DNA of 11,906 nt. It comes from Microcaldota archaeon. GTDB taxonomy: Archaea; Micrarchaeota; Micrarchaeia; Anstonellales; Anstonellaceae. Numbering within the stretch: position 1 is the stretch's first letter; every line of letters begins with the position of its first letter. Location: the NCBI GenBank assembly GCA_026396355.1, contig JAPLWY010000034.1, positions 4,805-16,710 on the forward strand, written 5' to 3'. The notes under the pieces are model-generated. The model ran no database searches. It had not been told where the DNA came from and worked only from the letters and a program-made list of their open reading frames with translations. The translations under genes were made by a program, and so were the position numbers. Positions 7,259-11,906 of the stretch are shown one piece after another.

Positions 7259-7837
7259 CCTTTTGAGAAGGCTGCTCCCTTTCCTGCCAAGAATGCTTTG
7301 CCAGTCGACTGCGAATACGAGCACGGCAAGCGCGATTCCGACCAGCTGGATTGCCCATGACTCTGGCCCGCCAAGTGAAAAGGAGTTGCGTATTGTTTCT
7401 GCGGAAATTACGGTGAGAGTGAGAATGACATAATAGGAAATGAACCTTCCAGCCATGAAGCCTGCCACAATCTGCGCGAGCCTAAGCTTGGCAGCGCCTG
7501 CGATTATGAAAACCGAGTTGCTGGGAAGCGGGCTTAGCGCATAAATGAACATTCCGAAGAATTCTGCGTTCTTGTGCTGCGAAGCCTCCTTGCGCATGAA
7601 TTTTGCATTGCTTTCCATGTGCTTGCTGAAAAAGCGAGAGGCAAGGGGGCTTGACCATTTGGCAAGCACAATTCTCCCGAGCGTGGAGAAGAGCGTGCCG
7701 CAGAGGGCCAGGAGCAAGGGGTCGCCGCCGTAGAATAGGTAATAATAGGCAAGCACAGACCAGGTAGGGGGCATGAAGGCGGGAATTACATTAATGGCAA
7801 AGACAGCAGCCAAAAGCGCAAGAAAGGAGAAATCCAT
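7247..7837 (-). CDS. VTT/DedA-like (SNARE-associated family) membrane protein
   Basis: A 196-residue membrane protein with hydrophobic segments near residues 4-22, 27-57, 94-115, 120-145 and 158-178. The segment ALSPLPSNSVFIIAGAAKL (100-118), followed by GFMAGRFISYY, matches the general VTT/DedA signature of a re-entrant Pro-containing loop followed by a Gly-rich helix. VTT proteins are implicated in lipid scrambling or flipping and in membrane homeostasis; which role applies here is unknown. The ATG at 7837 is chosen over TTG 7843. AACTTATGG near 7852-7860 is a possible TATA-like box giving a leaderless message. Alternatively it is co-transcribed with the nitroreductase gene, which ends only 29 bp upstream. 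The C-terminus is strongly basic (KRKKR), consistent with a cytosolic end. It converges on the P-type ATPase gene with a 16-bp gap. Confidence 0.75.
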   Translation of the reverse strand: MDFSFLALLAAVFAINVIPAFMPPTWSVLAYYYLFYGGDPLLLALCGTLFSTLGRIVLAKWSSPLASRFFSKHMESNAKFMRKEASQHKNAEFFGMFIYALSPLPSNSVFIIAGAAKLRLAQIVAGFMAGRFISYYVILTLTVISAETIRNSFSLGGPESWAIQLVGIALAVLVFAVDWQSILGRKGSSLLKRKKR

Positions 7838-7866
7838 GCTCAAACCCAGCCATAAGTTTCAGGCAG

Positions 7867-8412
7867 TCATTCAATGACGTTCTGTATTTTCGGCTCGCGC
7901 GTTTTTTCATGAGGCTGCGCTTTTGGATAGCCGAAAATGAGCGGGCAGACTATTTCCTGAGAACTTTTCATTCCGAGCGAATGCAGGGTTTTCCTGTCAC
8001 TGTTGAGGGAATTTGCCAGCCCGATAAAGCAGCTGCCCAGCCCCAAATCATGCGCTTGCAGCATCATGTTCTGCGCAGAGAGCGCGCAGTCCAGCTTGTT
8101 CCAGGCGCTTTTTTCGGCAACTATGAAAATAACGAGAGGCGCCCCGTGGAAAATGACGTCTTCCTTCAGCTTCATCATCTCGGCAAACTTCGCGCCCAGC
8201 CCGAGCGCGCCGTTTTTGTCCTTTGCAATGTCCGAGAGCTCGCGGATTTTGCTTTTGTTCGAGATTACTATGTAATGGCAGGGCTGGGCATCCATTGCAG
8301 AGGGAGCCATTGCGCCTGCATGGAGAAGTTTCGCGATTATTTCCTTTGGCACTGGCTTTTCCGTGAATTCGCGCACTGCGCGGCGGTTGTTTATTGCGTC
8401 CGAAAGTTCCAT
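7867..8412 (-). CDS. Nitroreductase family protein (FMN-dependent)
   Basis: A 181-residue flavoprotein of the nitroreductase fold, normally a homodimer using FMN and NAD(P)H to reduce nitro compounds, quinones or other acceptors in the cytoplasm. Typical features are visible: MELSDAINNRRAVREFTEKP, with R10, R11 and R14 in the FMN-phosphate-binding position; GAMAPSAMDAQPCHYIVIS (32-50); the dimer helix ALSAQNMMLQAHDLGLGSCFIG (110-131); and IFGYPKAQP near the end. The natural acceptor is not predictable, since the family is broad. The ATG at 8412 is chosen because family homology starts there and a TATA-like element about 25 bp upstream fits a leaderless message; a TTG at 8427 is the alternative. 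The VTT-like gene follows 29 bp downstream on the same strand, so the two may share a transcript. Confidence 0.9.
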   Translation of the reverse strand: MELSDAINNRRAVREFTEKPVPKEIIAKLLHAGAMAPSAMDAQPCHYIVISNKSKIRELSDIAKDKNGALGLGAKFAEMMKLKEDVIFHGAPLVIFIVAEKSAWNKLDCALSAQNMMLQAHDLGLGSCFIGLANSLNSDRKTLHSLGMKSSQEIVCPLIFGYPKAQPHEKTREPKIQNVIE

Positions 8413-8431
8413 GCAGGGGTAGCGCAAGAAA

Positions 8432-8441
8432 GGCTTAAAAC
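8432..8441. promoter_or_regulatory. TATA-like element in the 44-bp divergent gap
   Basis: GGCTTAAAAC contains the palindromic core TTAA. Its centre is 25 bp from the nitroreductase ATG (8412), right for a leaderless transcript. It is only 20 bp from the ATG at 8457, which is short for the gene on the other side, and that gene may instead use TATTTAAGG at 8470-8478. Confidence 0.35.
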
Positions 8442-8456
8442 AAGTTCCAGAGGCAG

Positions 8457-9062
8457 ATGGACCGGCAGGTATTTAAGGGGTTTGTGAATAAATTATATGT
8501 GGCATTGAGAGAAAAAACGCGTCAAGTGAGAGGGAAATCTGCAAGGGAGCAGCTTAAGGCAGCGAAGAGGCGGGCCCTGAGGCAGAAAAGGCTCTGGCAG
8601 CTGAACCTTGTCATATGCCTGGTGCTGTTCTTCATACTTTCAGTCTGGTGGATAGGGATTGACTTGGGCTTTTTTGCAAAAGTTTCGCCGCAAACAGAGC
8701 AAATGATGGAAACTGTTGACTTGATTGCAATAGGCGTGTTCCTGCTTGAGCTTTATTCGCGCTTTTCGAAAAGCGATGACAAGGCGAAATTCCTGAGGGC
8801 AAACTGGATGGAGCTGATAGTGCTTCTGCCCATCGGGCTGGCGTTCCGCGCATTGAAGTCGGTCGAGAGCCTGGGGTCAGTAAGGGTAATCCGCCCGCTT
8901 TTTGAAATCAAGGAGATACAGGCTGTTGTTCCCGGAGTGGCGATTTTCGGAGAGGCAACCGCGCGAATTGCCATCGAGGTAAAGAAATGGCTCACCCACT
9001 ACAGTGTGATAACCGACTTCTTCGACTTTGCGGTGAAATCGGCGAAGAAATTGTTCAAGTGA
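8457..9062 (+). CDS. Four-helix membrane protein resembling a voltage-sensor domain without a pore
   Basis: A 201-residue protein with a very basic N-terminal 45 residues (REQLKAAKRRALRQKRLW) followed by membrane segments. The layout resembles S1-S4 of voltage-gated channels: S1 about 50-72 (LVICLVLFFILSVWWIGIDL); S2 86-103 (DLIAIGVFLLELYSRF, with acidic E98); S3 113-130 (RANWMELIVLLPIGLAF, with N116, E119 and P125 in the usual N-x-x-D/E...P pattern); and a short S4-like VRVIRPLFEIKEI with only two arginines. No pore helix or selectivity filter follows; the remaining 50 residues are amphipathic and basic. The resemblance is motif-level inference. Start: ATG 8457 has GAGG just upstream. A GTG at 8499, about 25 bp after TATTTAAGG (8470-8478), is a serious alternative that would shorten the protein by 14 residues. 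Confidence 0.7.
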   Translation: MDRQVFKGFVNKLYVALREKTRQVRGKSAREQLKAAKRRALRQKRLWQLNLVICLVLFFILSVWWIGIDLGFFAKVSPQTEQMMETVDLIAIGVFLLELYSRFSKSDDKAKFLRANWMELIVLLPIGLAFRALKSVESLGSVRVIRPLFEIKEIQAVVPGVAIFGEATARIAIEVKKWLTHYSVITDFFDFAVKSAKKLFK

Positions 9063-9067
9063 TTTTT

Positions 9068-9124
9068 GCGCAGCAGGTGCAGAGGACAAAATTTCGATAA
9101 ATTTTGTCCGCACTGTAAATGCGC
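9068..9124. repeat. Extended imperfect palindrome (hairpin 1) downstream of the voltage-sensor-like gene
   Basis: The core is an 11-bp perfect hairpin: GGACAAAATTT (9084-9094), loop CGAT, AAATTTTGTCC (9099-9109). Pairing continues outward after a 3-nt bulge with GTGC (9077-9080) and GCAC (9110-9113). It closes with GCGCA (9068-9072) and TGCGC (9120-9124). It begins 6 nt after the upstream stop codon. It could help end transcription, but no T-tract follows it. It may also be one unit of the palindromic cluster around the pilin gene. Confidence 0.7.
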
Positions 9125-9145
9125 CAGTTGTGAGGAGCACAACTG
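9125..9145. repeat. Perfect hairpin 2 (8-bp stem)
   Basis: CAGTTGTG (9125-9132) and CACAACTG (9138-9145) are perfectly complementary, with loop AGGAG. It directly abuts hairpin 1. It is followed by AGTCGGAC (9146-9153), an 8-mer that recurs inside the pilin gene. Confidence 0.65.
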
Positions 9146-9152
9146 AGTCGGA

Positions 9153-9174
9153 CATCTGCCACCAGTGGCAGATG
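9153..9174. repeat. Perfect hairpin 3 (10-bp stem) just upstream of the pilin promoter
   Basis: CATCTGCCAC (9153-9162) and GTGGCAGATG (9165-9174) are perfectly complementary with two bases between them, so in single strands the innermost pairs would open. It sits immediately upstream of TATA-like sequences at 9184-9206 and could equally be a protein-binding palindrome. Confidence 0.65.
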
Positions 9175-9183
9175 CTGATTATC

Positions 9184-9208
9184 AAATTTACACCACAATT
9201 AATAAAGA
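9184..9208 (+). promoter_or_regulatory. Probable promoter region of the pilin-like gene
   Basis: Two TATA-like stretches are present, AAATTTACA (9184-9192) and TTAATAAAG (9199-9207). The first would start the transcript near 9214 and leave room for the ribosome binding site GGTGGTC at 9228-9234. The second would start it on that site. The AT-rich block stands out from its surroundings. Confidence 0.4.
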
Positions 9209-9236
9209 AACGCGCGGAAACTTGTTTGGTGGTCAG

Positions 9237-9776
9237 ATGGCTTTTGCAAAGGGACAGGCGGCGTTTGAATTGCGTCCGACTCGAACCGAAGTTCGAGTGG
9301 ACCACTTGTCGGTGCGCCGACAAGTCGGACCCTTGCGTGCGCAAGCGGCGCTGGACTTTCTCATGACTTATGGATGGGCGCTCGCATTGGTTGTAATAGT
9401 GGCAGGCGTATTGTTTTCATTGGGCATATTTGACACCAGCAACTTCATCGGGAACAAGGCAGCCGGCTTTTCAGGTGTTGCCGTTAAGGGATGGAGCCTG
9501 GATTCGCACGGCAATCTTACGCTTATGCTCACCAACCAGGCAACCCAGCGCGTGAGGGTGAACAGGATAGAAGGGGTGATTAGATCGGATACGCAGGGAA
9601 ATAATTTCAGCTCGATTATCCCGGCTAGCTCTAACAGCGGATTGCTCAGCGTGACAGGCTTTGGAGCACAGCAACCAAGCAGCGGCTACAACGCAAAAGT
9701 CCTGATCAGCTACACTGACCTTGCCACAGGCTTCAACCACACTTCAAGCGGCACGCTGACTGGAAAAGTAGTTTAG
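9237..9776 (+). CDS. Type IV pilin-like protein with class III signal, interrupted by an in-frame palindromic insert
   Basis: A 179-residue surface or pilus-like protein. The core QAALDFLMTYGWALALVVIVAGVLFSLG (36-63) is the hallmark of archaeal type IV pilin-like proteins: a prepilin-peptidase site followed by one membrane/assembly helix. The remaining 115 residues are rich in Ser, Thr, Asn and Gly (NLTLMLTNQATQRVRVN and similar), with probable beta structure and N-glycosylation sequons (NLT, NHT), so they lie outside the cell. The start at 9237 has GGTGGTC at 9228-9234; an in-frame ATG at 9165 lacks support. The N-terminus is odd. A cleavage-like motif AKGQAAFE appears at 4-11, then about 25 basic residues, then RAQAALDF at 34-41. 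Deleting residues 10-38 gives the canonical MAFAKGQAALDFLMTYGWA. Processing may now occur at A35-Q36. No other pilus gene is visible nearby. Confidence 0.85.
   Translation: MAFAKGQAAFELRPTRTEVRVDHLSVRRQVGPLRAQAALDFLMTYGWALALVVIVAGVLFSLGIFDTSNFIGNKAAGFSGVAVKGWSLDSHGNLTLMLTNQATQRVRVNRIEGVIRSDTQGNNFSSIIPASSNSGLLSVTGFGAQQPSSGYNAKVLISYTDLATGFNHTSSGTLTGKVV
9255..9350 (+). mobile_element. Candidate in-frame palindromic insert within the class III signal coding region
   Basis: Imperfect direct repeats CAGGCGGCG (9255-9263) and CAAGCGGCG (9342-9350), 8 of 9 identical, lie exactly 87 nt (29 codons) apart. They bracket three hairpins: 9274-9302 (GTCC-G-ACTCGAAC, loop CGAA, GTTCGAGTGGAC, with one bulged G); 9304-9325 (ACTTGTCGG, loop TGCG, CCGACAAGT); and 9332-9345 (CTTGCG/CGCAAG). 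The insert has no stop codon in the gene's frame and encodes a basic segment. Removing one repeat plus insert rebuilds a consensus class III signal. Similarity between the two flanks continues past 9 bp (GQAAFEL versus AQAALDF), so a duplication of the signal region filled with hairpins is an alternative to true insertion. Confidence 0.55.
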
Positions 9777-9788
9777 TGCAGGCGCCAG

Positions 9789-9821
9789 TCAGATAATGAC
9801 GCCCCAGGCATTCTCCATCTC
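9789..9821 (-). pseudogene. Relic of a second copy of the CrtC/AttH-like gene tail
   Basis: On the minus strand this encodes E-MENAWGVII-stop, matching the end of the adjacent gene (N-MENAWGIII-stop) exactly 63 bp away and in the same frame. The DNA differs mostly at third codon positions (GAA/GAG, AAC/AAT, GCG/GCC, GGA/GGC), which suggests that both copies were once under protein selection. The 11 codons between the first stop and this tail (PRFPEVASATE) show no similarity to the gene. Part of them is a hairpin, AGTCGC/GCGACT, at 9822-9837. It is probably the remnant of a lost tandem paralogue. Confidence 0.5.
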
Positions 9822-9839
9822 AGTCGCTGAGGCGACTTC

Positions 9840-9880
9840 TGGAAAACGCGGTTAGATTATTATTCCCCACGCGTTTTCCA
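9840..9880. repeat. Inverted repeat spanning the end of the CrtC/AttH-like gene
   Basis: TGGAAAACGCG (9840-9850) and CGCGTTTTCCA (9870-9880) are perfectly complementary (11 bp) around a 19-nt AT-rich loop that holds the stop codon of the minus-strand gene. It may act in transcript ending or be a scar of the rearrangement that left the duplicated tail. A smaller perfect hairpin, AGTCGC (9822-9827)/GCGACT (9832-9837), lies next to it. Confidence 0.55.
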
Positions 9881-10967
9881 TATTCCCCCAGCCGTTCTTG
9901 AGCGAGATCTCTTTCCCGTCCTTTGTTTTGAGGACCAGGCTTTCGAGAACTGATGGGTATTCATTGTACTTGAAGGTGGATCGCATTGGCAGGAAGCCGA
10001 TGTTTTTCTCAAACGACCAGCAGGAGTGGGAGTATGCGCGCGCAACCGCCTTTATCTCAAATCCCTTCCCTTTCCCGGTAATTTCATGGGACCAAAGCCC
10101 ATTGCTTTCGCGCTTGGTCTTTACAGTGAGCTGGTTTCCCTCAAAAACCTTGCCAGAGGGGGCGTGGTAGAGGAAAATGTCCTGCTTCAGGGAGAGAGTT
10201 GGTGACTTGAGGCCTGCGCCTTTCCATAAATTGTCTGCAAGAAGCGAGCGGCCGGCATAGGGAAGCATGTAGGTGAAGAAGCTCCCGTCCGAAAAATGGT
10301 AAAGCCCCCAATACCAGGGAGGCGGAGGCATGGCAACCAGTATTTTCTGGAAATAAGCAGTGCCGGAGATTTTCCTGGCGCCTTTTGCATCTGTTTCTGT
10401 GCCAGTGAGCATGAGGCGCTCGATTCGCGTGCCCTCCAGCCCGATTCCGAATGGGAACTCTGTTTTTCCGTAGTTGGGGCCGACTGCGAGATGCCTGTCA
10501 GCCTGTGTTGCGCGGAATTCGAATTCCTTGCCCCCTGCCTTTATTTTTGTAATGTATTCCTCGCCCTCTAAAGAGAAGGAGCTGGGGGTTTTGCCTGGCG
10601 CAATCAGGCTGCTGGAGGATGAGTCAAGCGACATTTCAGAGCGCTCAAGCACAAAATCATCGTGCATCTGCTTGTTGTCAAAATACCATGCGGCTGCAGC
10701 GCCGTTTAACGACCATTTCCCGTCCCCTTTTGCCTCAAGCTGCTTTTGCGTCCTTATTTCAAGGGAATTGCACTTTATGCGCTTGTCGTTTTTTATTGAC
10801 CAAAGAATCATCAGCTGCCTGCACTTGCCTGTCTTTTTTGTGTCTTTATCATGGATGAAGAATATCCAGAACCACCAGAGCCAGGCGCCTGACAGTGACC
10901 ATTTTGCAGGAGGGGTCCAGATGCTCTTGACAAGGGAGTCCCGCCTGTCGCCAAATATGCCGTGCAT
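9852..10967 (-). CDS. CrtC/AttH lipocalin-like protein (carotenoid 1,2-hydratase-like fold)
   Basis: A 371-residue beta-rich protein. The segment SGTAYFQKILVAMPPPPWYWGLYHFSDGSFFTYMLPY (201-237) resembles the region of CrtC/AttH-type two-lipocalin proteins, which read roughly G-x-A-Y/W-x-D ... GWDW ... L-x-D-G. The N-terminus (WSLSGAWLWWFWIFFIHDKDT, 23-43) and the C-terminal FEKNIGFLPMRSTFKYNEYP fit such a barrel. CrtC hydrates carotenoid precursors, but most archaeal relatives are uncharacterised. Divergence from a geranylgeranyl-reductase-family gene gives weak support for a role with isoprenoids or membrane lipids. There is no clear signal peptide, although the Trp-rich stretch at 30-38 is hydrophobic. 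The ATG at 10967 lies about 27 bp downstream of a TATA-like box, so it is probably leaderless. I am fairly sure the gene is real and only moderately sure of the family. Confidence 0.65.
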   Translation of the reverse strand: MHGIFGDRRDSLVKSIWTPPAKWSLSGAWLWWFWIFFIHDKDTKKTGKCRQLMILWSIKNDKRIKCNSLEIRTQKQLEAKGDGKWSLNGAAAAWYFDNKQMHDDFVLERSEMSLDSSSSSLIAPGKTPSSFSLEGEEYITKIKAGGKEFEFRATQADRHLAVGPNYGKTEFPFGIGLEGTRIERLMLTGTETDAKGARKISGTAYFQKILVAMPPPPWYWGLYHFSDGSFFTYMLPYAGRSLLADNLWKGAGLKSPTLSLKQDIFLYHAPSGKVFEGNQLTVKTKRESNGLWSHEITGKGKGFEIKAVARAYSHSCWSFEKNIGFLPMRSTFKYNEYPSVLESLVLKTKDGKEISLKNGWGNMENAWGIII

Positions 10968-10987
10968 GGGGAGGATATTTAAGGAAA

Positions 10988-11000
10988 TGTTTTATAATTG
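10988..11000. promoter_or_regulatory. TATA-like element in the divergent CrtC-like/GGR-like region
   Basis: TGTTTTATAATTG reads as TTATAAAA on the minus strand, centred about 27 bp upstream of the ATG at 10967 (leaderless fit). On the plus strand TTTATAATT would start a transcript near 11020, leaving a leader of about 45 nt for the gene at 11066. A further ATATTTAAGG lies at 10975-10984. Confidence 0.4.
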
Positions 11001-11065
11001 CCTTGCGTGCTTTAACAGGCTCAACTGCAAAGTTTAGCGGCAATGCAAGCAATACTGGTGATAAT

Positions 11066-11906
11066 ATGGCAGAGGAAGTGAAATCCGGCAACCGCCAATA
11101 CGACGCGATAGTTGTTGGCGCCGGGCCGTCTGGCTCATCCTGCGCGCTCCACCTTGCCAATGCCGGGAAGACGGTGCTATTGGTAGACAAGGCTGCTTTC
11201 CCCCGCGAGAAGATTTGCGGGGATGCGTTCTCAGGAAAATCGATAGGGATTGCGCGCGGGCTCGGGATTCTTCCCAAGATTTCAAAACTGCCGCACGGAA
11301 TAGTGCGCGGGCTTTTGATGGTTGCGCCAAATGGCAAGCAGGTCTCGGTGCCGTTCCCGAATGCTGACGGGATGGAATTTGCAGGCTATACTGTTGAGAG
11401 GCGCGAGCTGGACGGGCTGTTTTTTGCAGCCGCAAGCGCGCACAAGAATATCGAAGTGATTCAGAATTTTGGAGTGGACGGGCTTGAAACTGCGCAGTCG
11501 GGCGCGGTTTGCGGAGTGAGAGGCACTTTTGCCGACAAGAGAACTGGGAGCTTTTTTGCGCGCGTGGTGGTTGGCGCAGATGGCGCAACATCAGCTGTTT
11601 CCAGGCTTGCAGGCTTGCCGAACCAGCCAATAAAGCATGTCTTTTCCGCTGTTCGCGGCTATTGGAGCGGAGTTTCAGGCTTGACTGAGAATATCGAGCT
11701 TTATTTCATAGACGGAGTGCTGCCAGGCTATCTTTGGATTTTCCCAATGGCAAACGGAAGGGCGAATGTGGGGCTGGGAATATTGTCATCTGACTTGAAG
11801 GGAAAGAAGCATCCGAATGCCATTTTGCAGGATGCGCTGAATGCGCACCCCTCTATTGCCCCTCGCTTCAAGAATGCGAAGCTGGAAGGCAGGATTGGGG
11901 GCTGGG
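11066..11906 (+). CDS. Geranylgeranyl reductase family flavoprotein, partial (C-terminus beyond window)
   Basis: The 280 visible residues of an FAD-dependent reductase. In archaea this family saturates the double bonds of geranylgeranyl chains in membrane lipids. Visible features: a Rossmann FAD motif AIVVGAGPSGSSCALHLA (14-31); the acidic end of the second strand, LLVDKAAFPREKICGD (38-53), with the family's P-R-x-K-x-C-G pattern; VVVGADGATSAVSR (167-180); and GYLWIFPMANGRANVGLGI (221-239), typical of the family. The start at 11066 has GGTGAT three bases upstream, a close match to the archaeal Shine-Dalgarno sequence. Members also include plant chlorophyll-pathway enzymes and unrelated-substrate oxidoreductases, so the exact substrate is inferred from the archaeal setting. 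The gene is divergent from the CrtC/AttH-like gene. Confidence 0.9.
   Translation, partial: MAEEVKSGNRQYDAIVVGAGPSGSSCALHLANAGKTVLLVDKAAFPREKICGDAFSGKSIGIARGLGILPKISKLPHGIVRGLLMVAPNGKQVSVPFPNADGMEFAGYTVERRELDGLFFAAASAHKNIEVIQNFGVDGLETAQSGAVCGVRGTFADKRTGSFFARVVVGADGATSAVSRLAGLPNQPIKHVFSAVRGYWSGVSGLTENIELYFIDGVLPGYLWIFPMANGRANVGLGILSSDLKGKKHPNAILQDALNAHPSIAPRFKNAKLEGRIGGW

Noticed and set aside
9063..9350. CRISPR array or tRNA/structured RNA gene
   Set aside because: The hairpins differ in sequence and have no regular spacer pattern, and no cloverleaf with T-loop or anticodon features could be drawn.
9130..9366. Alternative plus-strand frame across the pilin start
   Set aside because: It is out of frame with the pilin core, translates the hairpins, and has no ribosome binding site.
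10474..11037. Plus-strand open frame of 187 codons
   Set aside because: It is antisense to the CrtC/AttH-like gene and runs through its promoter region.
11034..11630. Minus-strand open frame of 198 codons
   Set aside because: It is antisense to the geranylgeranyl-reductase-family gene, whose FAD motifs are clear.

Overview
This window looks archaeal. Start codons are preceded either by GGTG/GGTGAT-type Shine-Dalgarno sequences or by a TATA-like box about 25 bp upstream with no room for a leader. The gene content fits too: an Lrp/AsnC regulator, a geranylgeranyl-reductase-family flavoprotein, and a pilin-like protein carrying a class III (type IV prepilin) signal with the QAALDFLMTYGWA core. 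That core and the style of the Lrp protein resemble what is common in small-genome DPANN archaea. This lineage guess is an inference; no rRNA or tRNA is present to support it.

Layout. 1-496 (-): N-terminal part of an Lrp/AsnC-type regulator, cut by the window edge. 619-1077 (+): small unrecognised protein with one N-terminal membrane segment. 1105-1509 (-): single-domain cupin. 1653-4608 (+): tight cluster of ABC exporter ATPase, ABC-2 permease and a divergent, short cysteinyl-tRNA synthetase. 4660-7230 (+): P2-type cation ATPase, probably leaderless. 7247-8412 (-): VTT/DedA-like membrane protein preceded by a nitroreductase. 8457-9062 (+): four-helix membrane protein resembling a voltage-sensor domain without a pore. 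9237-9776 (+): pilin-like protein. 9852-10967 (-): CrtC/AttH lipocalin-like protein. 11066 to the end (+): geranylgeranyl reductase family protein, cut by the window edge. The last two are divergent across 98 bp.

Most of the window is ordinary, compact housekeeping and membrane biology. The unusual part is 9063-9914. Three consecutive hairpins lie just upstream of the pilin gene, and three more lie inside its 5' end. The inner set sits in an 87-nt in-frame segment that splits the class III signal. Removing one repeat unit restores a textbook signal, MAFAKGQAALDFLMTYGWA. This looks like a palindromic element inserted in frame, similar in concept to the palindromic elements known inside Rickettsia genes. 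Just past the pilin gene, the end of the CrtC/AttH-like gene is present twice in the same frame (MENAWGIII-stop, then MENAWGVII-stop), apparently the tail of a lost paralogue.

A second point of interest is the cysteinyl-tRNA synthetase. It keeps the HIGN and KMSKS motifs, but it lacks the C-terminal anticodon-binding region, appears to have Thr at the fourth zinc-ligand position, and carries an extra Cys cluster. I do not see a clearly new multi-gene defence or mobile system here.
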